Of a stretch of DNA of 64,000 nt, positions 40,954 to 49,746 are shown one piece after another. Origin of the DNA: Oscillospiraceae bacterium. GTDB lineage: Bacteria; Bacillota; Clostridia; Oscillospirales; UBA929. A program made the translations under genes and the position numbers. Every line of letters starts with the position of its first letter. Position 1 is the stretch's first letter. Where the stretch lies: assembly GCA_009782475.1 (NCBI GenBank), contig WRIZ01000003.1, positions 58,945 to 122,944 of the forward strand. Reading direction: 5' to 3'. Under the pieces are notes generated by a model. It was not told the DNA's origin. It saw nothing but the letters and a program-made list of their open reading frames with translations, and did no database searches.

Positions 40954-43032
40954 ATGGGAATGGGAACCATCATGATCGAAACAAGAGCGGCCGATGAAGG
41001 GTTACCGATCAGCGGCGCAGACGTTGTCATCCGAAGCAACGGCAGGGTGCTGGCCGAACTGAAGACAGACGGCAGCGGCCAAACAGAGAAAGTCTCCGTG
41101 GAGGCACCGGACAAAGAGAATACCCTCAGTCCAAACGCTCCCGGGCCGCACTACGGCACCGTGGAAGTCACGGTCAGCAAACCGGGGTTCGCAACGGTCG
41201 TCATCAGCAATGTTCAGATATTTGACGGCATTGACGCCTATCTGCCGGTGCATATGCACCCGGCCGCCGAGGGCTGGCAAGAGCCGGAACGCACCGTGAT
41301 ACCGCCGCCCGCCGTGGAGGGCGCGGAGGAGCGCGTGATACAGGCCGCGGCTACCCTGCGCGACCCGCCATCCGGCTCATTGGAGCCGTTTGCCCTAAGG
41401 GACGTCATCGTTCCCGACTATATCACCGTTCATCTCGGCAAACCCAACGACTACGCGCGGAACATACGCGTCCCGTTTGCCGAGTATATCAAGAATGTGA
41501 CGAGCAGCGAAATCTATCCGACTTGGCCGCAAAACTCGCTGCTGGCCAATATCCATGCCATCGTTTCCTTTACCCTCAACCGCGTTTACACCGAATGGTA
41601 CCGTTCCCGGGGGTTCCCGTTTGACATCACCAATTCCACCCAGTTTGACATGGCTTTTGTGGAAAACCGTGATATATTTACCAACATCAGCCAGCTTGTG
41701 GATATGTATTTCAACACCTACGCCAGGCGTACCGGCCACCGCAATCCGTTTTTCACCGAGTTCTGCAACGGGACGACGGCCACCTGCCCCGGTATGTCGC
41801 AGTGGGGGACGGTCGCGCTGGCCAATCAAGGGCTGACGCCCATCCAGATCCTGCGCCGTTATTATCCGAACGATTTGGAGTTGGTGACGACCAACAACAT
41901 TCAATCCATCACCGAATCCTATCCCGGCGTGGCTCTCCGTGAAGGAAGCAGCGGTGCCGATGTGAAGCGGATGCAGGATTTCCTCAACCGTATACGGGTC
42001 AATTACCCGCTTATTCCGCAGATCACCAACCCAAACGGCACTTTCGGCCCCGATACGGCCGCCGCTGTCCAAACTTTCCAGCGTACCTTCAACATGATCC
42101 CCGACGGGATCATCGGCCGGGCGACATGGAACAGGATTTCTTACATTTGGGTCGCCGTCACCAAATTGGCCGAGCTGACCGGCGAAGGCGAACGCATCGG
42201 TATCGGCCTCACCCCGCCGACGTCGGTTTTGCGGCTGGGCTCGCGCGGCGCGGATGTGTTGGAATTGCAGTATTTACTCAATTTCATCTCGCAGTATTAC
42301 GCCACCATTCCCTCGGTCATTCAAGACAGCCTGTTCGGCACAAGCACGCGGGACGCCGTGATGGAGTTTCAGCGTCAGTTCGGCTTGAACGCCGACGGCA
42401 TCGTCGGGCCGGCCACATGGAACAGATTGTATTCGGTCTACAGGAGCATCAACACTGAGGCTCCCATCCCCCCCGGCCCCACTCCCCCGCCCGTTCCCAC
42501 CATTCCGCCCTTCCCGGGATTCCTCATCCGCAACGGCTCGCGGGGCGAAGCGGTGCGTACCGTTCAGGAAGCTCTCAACACGCTGGCCGCAACCATTCCC
42601 AGCATCCCGCGCCTGACGGTTGACGGTATTTTCGGCAACAAGACACAGAATGCCGTTACCGCTTTCCAACGCTATTTCGGATTGAACGCCGACGGCATTG
42701 TCGGTCCCATCACATGGAACCGCTTGATGAATGAGGCGGCTTCCGTTCACCCCGGCCCGACGCCGCCGCCACCGCCGCCTTCGGAACTCCCGCCTTTCCC
42801 CGGCTTCTTCATCGCGCTGGGATCGGTCGGCAATCATGTATTGACCATCCAGCAAGCCATTAACAGGGTATCGGCAAGAATCCCGGCCATCCCTTCGGTT
42901 ACGGCGGACAGCATCTTCGGCACCGGCACGCGAAACGCGGTCATCGCCTTCCAAAACCGATTTGGCCTGACGCCGGACGGCATTGTCGGCCAGCAGACAT
43001 GGGACAGATTGATGCGGGAAGCCGCCGTATAA
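40954..43032 (+). CDS. SpoIID-like domain protein with four peptidoglycan-binding repeats
   Basis: A 692-residue protein. The N-terminal part (1-100) looks like a carboxypeptidase-regulatory-like beta domain (ISGADVVIRSNGRVLAELKTDGSG). Residues about 150-310 resemble the SpoIID family (IRVPFAEYIKNVTSSEIYPTWP, and TCPGMSQWGTVALANQGLTPIQILRRYYP). Then four PG_binding_1 repeats, each with GS(R)GADV and DGIVGPATWNRL units, separated by Pro-rich linkers. No obvious signal peptide is present, suggesting action in the mother cell/forespore or unusual export. It lies just before spoVAC, so a sporulation or cortex role is inferred. Confidence 0.82.
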   Translation: MGMGTIMIETRAADEGLPISGADVVIRSNGRVLAELKTDGSGQTEKVSVEAPDKENTLSPNAPGPHYGTVEVTVSKPGFATVVISNVQIFDGIDAYLPVHMHPAAEGWQEPERTVIPPPAVEGAEERVIQAAATLRDPPSGSLEPFALRDVIVPDYITVHLGKPNDYARNIRVPFAEYIKNVTSSEIYPTWPQNSLLANIHAIVSFTLNRVYTEWYRSRGFPFDITNSTQFDMAFVENRDIFTNISQLVDMYFNTYARRTGHRNPFFTEFCNGTTATCPGMSQWGTVALANQGLTPIQILRRYYPNDLELVTTNNIQSITESYPGVALREGSSGADVKRMQDFLNRIRVNYPLIPQITNPNGTFGPDTAAAVQTFQRTFNMIPDGIIGRATWNRISYIWVAVTKLAELTGEGERIGIGLTPPTSVLRLGSRGADVLELQYLLNFISQYYATIPSVIQDSLFGTSTRDAVMEFQRQFGLNADGIVGPATWNRLYSVYRSINTEAPIPPGPTPPPVPTIPPFPGFLIRNGSRGEAVRTVQEALNTLAATIPSIPRLTVDGIFGNKTQNAVTAFQRYFGLNADGIVGPITWNRLMNEAASVHPGPTPPPPPPSELPPFPGFFIALGSVGNHVLTIQQAINRVSARIPAIPSVTADSIFGTGTRNAVIAFQNRFGLTPDGIVGQQTWDRLMREAAV

Positions 43033-43055
43033 TAAGCCATATAAAAGAGAAAATA

Positions 43056-43077
43056 CCCCCAATAGAAATATTGGGGG
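43056..43077 (+). promoter_or_regulatory. Hairpin containing the spoVAC ribosome site
   Basis: CCCCCAATA-GAAA-TATTGGGGG, a 9-bp stem with a GNRA loop. Its 3' arm is the only purine-rich site before the spoVAC ATG (43085). It may hide the ribosome site or end the upstream transcript (TTTGGTT follows). Confidence 0.65.
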
Positions 43078-43084
43078 TTTGGTT

Positions 43085-43531
43085 ATGATTAACATGACAA
43101 AAAAAGAATATGCCGATTATATCAAGAAAAAAGCACCGCCCAGCCGTCATTTGCGCGGCATCATTATGGCCTGGCTGGTTGGCGGGCTGATCTGCGTGGC
43201 GGGGCAAGGATTGATCGATTGGGCGAAGACGTTTGGCGTAAGCAAGGAGATCGCGCCCACCGTCGCGGCTATGACGCTGATTGCCGTTGCCGCCGTTTTA
43301 ACGGCCTGCCGTATCTACGACAACATCGCCAAATGGGCGGGCGCGGGAACCCTCGTGCCGATCACCGGGTTTGCCAACGCCATGGTCGCCCCGGCTATGG
43401 AGTTTAAGACCGAAGGGCATGTGGCGGGGCTGGCGTCGAAAATGTTCGTCATCGCCGGGCCGGTGCTGGTCTACGGCGTCCTCGCCTCGGCTATCTACGG
43501 CGTTGTGCTGTGGGTGATGAAGATGGTTTGA
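43085..43531 (+). CDS. spoVAC: Stage V sporulation protein AC
   Basis: A 148-residue membrane protein of the SpoVA channel, which moves Ca-dipicolinate into the forespore and out at germination. It matches SpoVAC through YIKKKAPPSRHLRGIIMAWLVGGLICVAGQ, TGFANAMVAPAMEFKTEG and the terminal helix. The ATG at 43085 is used. Usually spoVAC is followed by spoVAD and spoVAE; here the next gene is unrelated and on the other strand, so this copy is solitary. Confidence 0.92.
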   Translation: MINMTKKEYADYIKKKAPPSRHLRGIIMAWLVGGLICVAGQGLIDWAKTFGVSKEIAPTVAAMTLIAVAAVLTACRIYDNIAKWAGAGTLVPITGFANAMVAPAMEFKTEGHVAGLASKMFVIAGPVLVYGVLASAIYGVVLWVMKMV

Positions 43532-43557
43532 GGGAGCGGGGTTGGGTCACTTGTCCA

Positions 43558-44550
43558 TTAGTTGAAAATGGTATTTTCTTTGAAAAAATATAAATAATCT
43601 TCTGTATTCTGAAAGCCAAGCCTTCGCAGCATGTCAACAGTTTCTTCTTTATATTTTTTGCATGACACGACAATATAATATTTGTCTTTGTGAATCAAGG
43701 AAAGTTCATCAACGATAATCTCCTTTGGCAGTTTGTCGTAATGCGCCTTTTTACGGTCAAAGACAACAAAATCATTCCATCCGCATTGCCTAAAGCAATG
43801 TTCTAAAATAGGAAATTCATCAGCCAGTCCCCAAATCAAAAGTTTCCTTGATTGTATATTCTCTTTGATCATCTGTATTCTTTCATGGTGCATAGGCGGA
43901 AGCAGAGCGGGGTTTTTCAATTCGCAAAAGCTATGTAATAGATTCTTCCAGTTCTGAAAATGGCCTGTAAAATTCTCTATCTTCAATAAATTATCAGAAT
44001 CGCAATCCATAGTTGCGAGGAAAACATCATCCTGTATTTGCTTGATCAAAACCGGCTCATTTTTTGCATGTTTAACGCCAAGAATGACGCATTTCCCCGG
44101 GAATCGCTGCGATAACGACTTGCTTAAATGAAGCAGGTCATCCTGCTTTTTCATTCTTCTGATCAACAATGTTTTGTTCCCGTTTTGAATATAGTCAAAA
44201 AACCTGTTTACCCGCCTGCGGAATTTCGCATTCAATTCGTTCAGGCCATCGGTTATACTTGCACCGAATTTGGGAACATCGTGAATGGATTTGATCCCTG
44301 TTATCGTATCAATAACCGTGTAATAGTCGATTTCATCGTTCTGCTGCTCATCCATAACCATATTTTCCGGCAAAAGGAATTTTGAAAATGAATTTTCAAG
44401 GTTATCCGCAATGATTGACAGATCATCCACGCCAATCCAGTCAAACGGCCCGCTTGTTGTTCGTAAATTGTTTTCCCTTAACTGATAAGCCGCGGAACAG
44501 TTATATCCCAAGCTAAAAATATTGTCATATGCCTGTTTGAATGATTTCAT
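43558..44550 (-). CDS. DUF1796 family putative cysteine peptidase
   Basis: A 330-residue AT-rich gene. The N-terminus IFSLGYNCSAAYQLRENNLRTTSGPFDWIG is the DUF1796 signature, a papain-like putative peptidase family with the Cys in GYNC. Residues about 245-325 form a separate alpha/beta unit (KLLIWGLADEFPILEHCF...) that looks nucleotide- or sugar-binding; DUF1796 genes are often found among surface-polysaccharide genes. Function unproven. It is followed on the same strand by the HD-GYP gene upstream (18 nt). Confidence 0.78.
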   Translation of the reverse strand: MKSFKQAYDNIFSLGYNCSAAYQLRENNLRTTSGPFDWIGVDDLSIIADNLENSFSKFLLPENMVMDEQQNDEIDYYTVIDTITGIKSIHDVPKFGASITDGLNELNAKFRRRVNRFFDYIQNGNKTLLIRRMKKQDDLLHLSKSLSQRFPGKCVILGVKHAKNEPVLIKQIQDDVFLATMDCDSDNLLKIENFTGHFQNWKNLLHSFCELKNPALLPPMHHERIQMIKENIQSRKLLIWGLADEFPILEHCFRQCGWNDFVVFDRKKAHYDKLPKEIIVDELSLIHKDKYYIVVSCKKYKEETVDMLRRLGFQNTEDYLYFFKENTIFN

Positions 44551-44568
44551 GATACCCTCCTCACGAAA

Positions 44569-45222
44569 CTAATCGTGATGATTATAAGCGTTGACGAGTG
44601 TATCCATGTCAAAAGACTTAAAATAGTCCCGTTCGATCAAGTCCGTTATGATCGGGATGATTTGCGGGTCAAACTGCGCGCCTGAACAGCGCGTAAATTC
44701 TTCTATAATGACCTCTTTGGGGAGTGCTTTCCGATATGGGCGGTCTTCCGACATCGCGTCATATGTATCGGCAACCGCAATGATCCTCGCTTCAAGCGAT
44801 ATGTCTTCACCGGAAATCCCCTGACCGTAGCCTTTCCCGTCCCAGCGTTCGTGATGCTCCGAAGCCCCGGCAGTGAGGTTTCTGATAAATGTCACATCTT
44901 CCAAAAGCTCTTTGCCCACGCTTGTATGCTTCTTCATGATTGCGTATTCATCGTCTGTCAGTTTGGCGGGTTTATTGATGATTTCATTCGGAACGATCAC
45001 CTTGCCCACATCATGCAGCAGCCCGATGTAAAAAAGATTCTCCAAAAAACCGTCGTCCAGCCCCATATGCCGCGCGATTTCATGCGCGCAAGCCGCGACC
45101 CGCGCCGAGTGACCGCTTGTGAAAGAATCTCTTTTGTCTATCAAGTTTCTGATAATGGTCAGCATTTGCGAAATGATTACACGGGAATCAATCCGCGTTT
45201 GATTTTCGTACGTTTTCATCAT
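44569..45222 (-). CDS. HD-GYP domain phosphodiesterase
   Basis: A 217-residue single HD-GYP domain. The HD motif is in GLLHDVGKVIVPNEI, with preceding HSARVA; HHERWDGKGYGQGI is the GYP motif (GYG here), and IIAVADTYDAMSEDRPYR follows. HD-GYP proteins degrade cyclic di-GMP; the Pro-to-Gly change may alter or weaken this. No sensor domain is attached. It lies directly upstream of the DUF1796 gene. Confidence 0.88.
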   Translation of the reverse strand: MMKTYENQTRIDSRVIISQMLTIIRNLIDKRDSFTSGHSARVAACAHEIARHMGLDDGFLENLFYIGLLHDVGKVIVPNEIINKPAKLTDDEYAIMKKHTSVGKELLEDVTFIRNLTAGASEHHERWDGKGYGQGISGEDISLEARIIAVADTYDAMSEDRPYRKALPKEVIIEEFTRCSGAQFDPQIIPIITDLIERDYFKSFDMDTLVNAYNHHD

Positions 45223-45325
45223 GGTTTTCTCCTATTTGAGCGTGCATACTTATACGCTTTATCTATGATAAATATACCACACCCGCTGCGGATAAGTCAA
45301 CCCTTTCTGAAGCGGCAGGAACGCA

Positions 45326-45360
45326 AAACGGCGGCGTATCCATAGGACGCGCCGCCGTTT
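45326..45360. terminator. Terminator between the HD-GYP gene and the MotA-like gene
   Basis: AAACGGCGGCG and CGCCGCCGTTT form an 11-bp stem with a 13-nt loop; on the minus strand it ends in TTTT, 26 nt after the stop at 45387. Confidence 0.75.
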
Positions 45361-45386
45361 CCATCACGTAGAGATACCGCCAATGG

Positions 45387-45836
45387 TTAACGATGTTCAG
45401 TATTGCGGCGTTTTTTCAAACTGAACACAATCGACTCGAACATGACAACAATCAGAAACAAGCCGTAAAGCGGCATTGTTAGTATTGTGGCAAGCGCGTG
45501 TCTGAGCATTTGAGGTGTTTCTACATTGCTGAAAGTAATTGCCGCGCAGATGATAACGCCAATTCCTGACGCTATGGCGGTTGTTTTGGACAGTAAGCGG
45601 AACAATGACGCCGCCTGTCCGCGCAAGTCCTCCGATAGACTTTCTTTTGGCCGGATCACCGCTTTTAGTCCGCCCCAAAAAACACGATAGCTTCTTGTGG
45701 CGGTGAGTACCGTCAGCAGCGATACCAAAATCAAAAACAACATCGGTGGGTCTAAGAACAGTCCTATCTCGCCACCATTCCAAATGATAAAAAGCGCGCC
45801 GCCTGCTAGGAAAATTGCGATACCAAGGATAAACAT
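45387..45836 (-). CDS. Small membrane protein, MotA N-terminus-like
   Basis: A 149-residue membrane protein with four predicted helices. The start FILGIAIFLAGGALFIIWNGGEIGLFLDPPMLFLILV resembles the first part of MotA/ExbB-like stator proteins, but the rest is too short for a full stator and no MotB neighbour exists. Function not assigned. Upstream, 45837-46059 is AT-rich with no gene seen; a promoter on the minus strand is likely there but not clear. Confidence 0.6.
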   Translation of the reverse strand: MFILGIAIFLAGGALFIIWNGGEIGLFLDPPMLFLILVSLLTVLTATRSYRVFWGGLKAVIRPKESLSEDLRGQAASLFRLLSKTTAIASGIGVIICAAITFSNVETPQMLRHALATILTMPLYGLFLIVVMFESIVFSLKKRRNTEHR

Positions 45837-46059
45837 TTTAATGCTCCTTCATTTTTATAAAATAAGCACACAACCGAGACCTATGCGCTCAAGCCGTCCG
45901 GTAGTCGCGCGGACGCGCAAAAGCAAGCATACGAATCATTGTGCGGAAACATGGTCAAGTATATATGCCGTGAATTTTCGTAAAGTAAGCGCAGTACGAA
46001 AACTCAACACCTTAATTTTATCATGCTCGGAATGTTTTGTCAATGCGTCTTGTCTCCCC

Positions 46060-47229
46060 TCACCCTCTCCCCCGCCGCCATAATCTTGCCCCCGTAATCA
46101 GCAGCAGCAGCAGCCCCAGGGCGATGACCGTTGTCACCGTCACGCTCAGCGTATCCCAAAATTGCAGGCGCGCCATATCTTCCATCTGTTCAGCCATCGT
46201 TTCGGTGAAGGGCAGCTCCAGCCCGGTCAGGCCGGTCAGCAGGAAGGCGTAAACAGCGGAGATACAGGCGTGGAGCACTTTGCCCCATATGTAGGTGCGC
46301 GACGAAAGCCCGCTTTGACCGATGAACGAAAGCACTTGACAATGAACCGAAAGCCCTGCCCATCCCAAGATAAACGCCGCCATCGCCATCCGCCCGGCCA
46401 GCTGGCTTGCCGCGCCGCCTTGCAAGGTAAACAATCCGCTCGTCAGCTCGATCAGCCCAGTCAGAATGTTTTGCGCCCCCTCTTGCGTGACGCCCAGCGG
46501 CGAGAGCAGCCAAGAGATGGCGTCCGCCGCCGCCGGAAGGGCTCCGCTCGTATACAGCAGGCGGACGGCGGCGGTGAAGAAGATGACAAAAGAGGAGATA
46601 TAAAACACTGAGGCGAACGAAGACTTGACCGATTTTACGAAGGCTTCGGAAAAGGGGACGATCCCGACCGCCTTTTCCCGCACGGCCGGTTGGGCCGTTT
46701 TTTTGTATTTATAAAAGCGGAAGAGCAGCCCCACCGTGATCGAAGCCGCCGTGTGCGTTAAATAGAGAACCCAGCCCGCCCGGCTGGAGCCGAGGATGCC
46801 GACGCCCGCCGCGCCCAAGATGAACGCCGGCCCCGAGTTGTTGCAGAAGGCCAGCAGCCGTTCGGCCTCTTCTTTGGAGCACTGCCCTTTTTCATAGAGC
46901 GAGATGGCGCACTTCGCCCCCACCGGGTAACCGCCCACAAAGCCCAAAACAACCGCGGCCGCGCAAGACCCGCCGACACGGAAGAGCGGGCGCATGGCTG
47001 GTTCGAGGGCTTTGCCGATATACCGCGTCAGTCCCAGCTCCACCGTCAGGGTGCTGATGACGAAAAAGGGGAAAAGCGACGGGATGAGGATGTCAATGCA
47101 AATATATAAACCCTCGCGGGCGGCTTCGGCGGTTGTTTTGGGCGCGAAAACCAAACCCAGCGCGGCGATTGCCAGCATTAGGCCGATGATCAGGTCGGTT
47201 ACCCAGCGATTCTTTAGAATACGGGTCAT
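46060..47229 (-). CDS. ylbJ: Sporulation integral membrane protein YlbJ
   Basis: A 389-residue polytopic membrane protein of the nucleoside-recognition (Gate) family. The YlbJ-type core is visible in CIDILIPSLFPFFVISTLTVELGL, GGYPVGAKCAISLYEKGQCSKEEAERLLAFCNNSGPAFILGAAGVGILGSS, and the second Gate half. In Bacillus YlbJ is a mother-cell sporulation protein needed for cortex formation. The ATG at 47229 has GGGGGG 6 nt upstream. It is divergent from yqfC with only 43 nt between starts. Confidence 0.9.
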   Translation of the reverse strand: MTRILKNRWVTDLIIGLMLAIAALGLVFAPKTTAEAAREGLYICIDILIPSLFPFFVISTLTVELGLTRYIGKALEPAMRPLFRVGGSCAAAVVLGFVGGYPVGAKCAISLYEKGQCSKEEAERLLAFCNNSGPAFILGAAGVGILGSSRAGWVLYLTHTAASITVGLLFRFYKYKKTAQPAVREKAVGIVPFSEAFVKSVKSSFASVFYISSFVIFFTAAVRLLYTSGALPAAADAISWLLSPLGVTQEGAQNILTGLIELTSGLFTLQGGAASQLAGRMAMAAFILGWAGLSVHCQVLSFIGQSGLSSRTYIWGKVLHACISAVYAFLLTGLTGLELPFTETMAEQMEDMARLQFWDTLSVTVTTVIALGLLLLLITGARLWRRGRG

Positions 47230-47272
47230 AGACATCCCCCCTTTTCAATAGTATGTACGGGGGGATGAGCCC

Positions 47273-47542
47273 ATGAAAGAAACATTCCTTGAGCGCGCGG
47301 CGCGCAAATTGGATGTCCCGGCCGAGCTGACGGCAAATGTCCCGAAAATCATCATCCACGGCTACCGCGAAATCTATATAGAAAACCATCAAGGCCTCTT
47401 GGAATACGGCACCCGCGAAGTCCACATCAACGGCGGCGAAGCCGTGCTGAAACTCAGCGGCGAGGGGTTTCACATCCGCGCCATGACAGCCAACGAACTG
47501 CGCCTCGAAGGGCTGATTTTTAAGGTGGAATTTATTTTTTAG
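47273..47542 (+). CDS. yqfC: Sporulation protein YqfC
   Basis: An 89-residue YabP/YqfC-family protein: LPAELTANVPKII-type N-terminus, HGYREIYIENHQGLLEYGTREVHING, then IRAMTANELRLEGLI. It is encoded in the mother cell (sigma E in Bacillus) and precedes yqfD as in most spore formers. The start region mirrors that of ylbJ: CATCCCCCC and GGGGGGATG form an inverted repeat carrying both ribosome sites. Confidence 0.92.
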   Translation: MKETFLERAARKLDVPAELTANVPKIIIHGYREIYIENHQGLLEYGTREVHINGGEAVLKLSGEGFHIRAMTANELRLEGLIFKVEFIF

Positions 47543-47650
47543 CACTCCTTCCGGCTCTGCGGAGCCACCTCCCTCTAAGAGGGAGGCAGGGACTTGCCCT
47601 CCTCTCAGAGGAGGGTGCCGCCAACAGGCGGCGGGAGGAGCTCATTAGTG
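47541..47650. repeat. Palindromic repeat element between yqfC and yqfD
   Basis: Hairpins CTCCCTCTAAGAGGGAG, CCCTCCTCTCAGAGGAGGG and GCCGCCAACAGGCGGC, between CTCCTTC and GGAGGGAG ends. It has the same units as the dxr and ATPase elements. It fills nearly all of the 127-nt gap between the two genes. Confidence 0.85.
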
Positions 47651-47669
47651 ACGGAGGGAGAACATTTTT

Positions 47670-48869
47670 ATGCAAAAAACGGTCAATCTGCTGCGCGGGT
47701 TTGTGCGCGTGGCGGTGGAATGCCCCTTCCCCGAGCGGTTTATCAATCTCTGCGCCCACAACGGCGTCGCCTTTTGGAATGCCGAACGGGTCGATGAGGT
47801 GCGTTTGGAAGTCACCATCTCCGCCAAGCATAGCAAGAAAGCGGAAGAATTTGCCGCGAGGCTGGGCGGGACGCTGACGCCGCTGAATCAGCGCGGCGTC
47901 ACCTTTTTTCTCGGGCGTTTTCACAAACGATACGCGCTGATCGCCGGGCTATTTTTCTGCTTCGTTGCTCTCTTTATGTCCAACCGCTACATATGGGAGT
48001 TCACGGTCGAAGGCAACGAAAGGCTGTCGGACGAAGAGATTTTGCAGGCTCTGCGTGAAATCGGCGTTTCCACCGGCGCGCGTTCCAACTCGGTGGACAT
48101 CGAAACCGTCCGCAACCAAATGCTGCTCAAACTGGATCAGCTGATATGGCTCACCGTCAATGTCACGGGAAGCCGCGCTTCGGTGGTGGTGCGCGAAGTG
48201 GATGAGAAGCCGGACATCCATTCCCGCAAGACGCCCGTTAACATCATAGCGGAAAAGGCCGGCCTGATCACCCGGATCGACACCCTCTCCGGCTCGGCGC
48301 AAGTTTTTCCGGGAGACACCGTTCAGCAAGGGGAACTGCTGGTGAGCGGGCTGATCGATTCGGCGCAGATGGGGATCCGGCTGGTCAATGCCCGCGCCGA
48401 TGTGACCGCCCGCACATGGACCGAACTGCGCGCCGTTGTTCCCATCGGAGCCGTCGGGAAACGGTACACAGGCCGCTCCGAGACACGTTACGCCCTCCTT
48501 TTTGGCACCAACAGGGTAAATTTACACCGAAACGCTAGCCAACCGTATGCCATGTGTGATAAAATGAGCGAAACATCCACGTTACGCGCCCCGCGGAACA
48601 TGACCTTTCCCATCGCGCTGGTGAAAGAGACCTACACCGAATACGAGCCGGTCTCTTACCAAATGGATGAAGCTGTTGCCGAAGGCATCCTGCGTCAGGC
48701 TTTGGGCGAGACACTGCGCAACAGCATCACGCGCGGGGAAATCCTCACCGAAACATTCCTCTTCAGCCCGGACACGGGGCTGGCGTCAGGCGTCCTGATC
48801 GCGGAGTGTTTGGAACGGATCGACGTATCACGGAAAATCGACTTGGCCGAGGCCATGGGGATGGGGTAA
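47670..48869 (+). CDS. yqfD: Sporulation protein YqfD
   Basis: A 399-residue membrane protein of the SpoIV-type YqfD family. It has an N-terminal cytoplasmic domain (LLRGFVRVAVECPFPERFINLC), a membrane helix (YALIAGLFFCFVALFMSNRYIW) and a long extracytoplasmic part with FTVEGNERLSDEEILQALREIGV and GLITRIDTLSGSAQVFPGDTVQQGELLVSG. In Bacillus it is made in the mother cell and needed for late sporulation. In most relatives phoH follows directly; here the restriction-modification pair intervenes. Confidence 0.93.
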   Translation: MQKTVNLLRGFVRVAVECPFPERFINLCAHNGVAFWNAERVDEVRLEVTISAKHSKKAEEFAARLGGTLTPLNQRGVTFFLGRFHKRYALIAGLFFCFVALFMSNRYIWEFTVEGNERLSDEEILQALREIGVSTGARSNSVDIETVRNQMLLKLDQLIWLTVNVTGSRASVVVREVDEKPDIHSRKTPVNIIAEKAGLITRIDTLSGSAQVFPGDTVQQGELLVSGLIDSAQMGIRLVNARADVTARTWTELRAVVPIGAVGKRYTGRSETRYALLFGTNRVNLHRNASQPYAMCDKMSETSTLRAPRNMTFPIALVKETYTEYEPVSYQMDEAVAEGILRQALGETLRNSITRGEILTETFLFSPDTGLASGVLIAECLERIDVSRKIDLAEAMGMG

Positions 48870-48888
48870 ATACAAAGGAGATGAAAAA

Positions 48889-49746
48889 GTGTTCGCGGAA
48901 TTAGTTGAGCAAATTACAAAGGGTACTAAAAACGATTCGGATCGGTTGATCCAATATGTTGATACTGCAAAAGACTTCATAGGTATTCTTAAGCAGATCG
49001 GAACGATCCCCGAATCCATCAGGCAAAATTCTACTTCGGAAAAATTGTTTGCAAAAGTTTCGGATGCCGTATTGTCAAGAGCGTTCCGTGAGATCGGATT
49101 AAAATCAACTCCTATTAAAAAACGCGCGAATTCCGCAGATGTACAAGCTGAATCAATATATCACGACTATTCCTTGGTAGCCGATGCTAAGGTGTTCAGA
49201 ATGAGCCGAACAGCGAAAAATCAAAAAGACTTCAAAATCGCTTCGTTATCCGGGTGGAAAAAAGGTGCGAATTTTTCCGTCCTGTGCGCTCCGTTCTTTC
49301 ATTATCCAAAATCACAAAGTCAAATATACTCCCAAGCGATTGAATATAATGTTTGTTTGCTAAGCTGGGAAAATTTAATATTTCTGATTACGCATGGATT
49401 TCGTGAGAGTCCAAACGTAAATCTTTCAAAACTATGGAATTACAGCGGGGGATTAAAACATACAGTCTTGATGGCCGACAGTGAAAAATGCTTCCTTAAC
49501 TTATATAAGGATATGTTTTTATCATTTTTAAGGTGTCAAGAAAACGAATATGCAAAAATGATCGAAGAGCAGATTCTTTTAATCAATCAGCAAGGGCTGC
49601 TCGGGAAAACATATTGGGAGGGCGAAAAAGCTAAAATAATATCCTACACAAAAGAAAAAGCCATCAAAGAATTGATCAAAGCCAGTAAAATTGATGAAAA
49701 GATCAATCATATAAATCAATTCACAAGAGGGATCCGTCATGATTGA
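48889..49746 (+). CDS. HindIII-like type II restriction endonuclease
   Basis: A 285-residue AT-rich gene. It matches my recollection of R.HindIII along much of its length: IRQNSTSEKLFAKVSDAVLSRAF, then YHDYSLVADAKVFRMSRTAKNQKDFK, APFFHYPKSQSQI and LLSWENL. The DxK active-site pair is in VADAK. R.HindIII cuts AAGCTT; the same specificity is likely but not proven. It starts with GTG at 48889 after AAAGGAG and overlaps the methylase start by 8 nt. Both genes interrupt the yqfD-phoH pair. Confidence 0.88.
   Translation: MFAELVEQITKGTKNDSDRLIQYVDTAKDFIGILKQIGTIPESIRQNSTSEKLFAKVSDAVLSRAFREIGLKSTPIKKRANSADVQAESIYHDYSLVADAKVFRMSRTAKNQKDFKIASLSGWKKGANFSVLCAPFFHYPKSQSQIYSQAIEYNVCLLSWENLIFLITHGFRESPNVNLSKLWNYSGGLKHTVLMADSEKCFLNLYKDMFLSFLRCQENEYAKMIEEQILLINQQGLLGKTYWEGEKAKIISYTKEKAIKELIKASKIDEKINHINQFTRGIRHD

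Noticed and set aside
45387-45836. Full MotA flagellar stator gene
   Set aside because: Too short, lacks the large cytoplasmic domain and a MotB partner; only the N-terminal pattern is similar.
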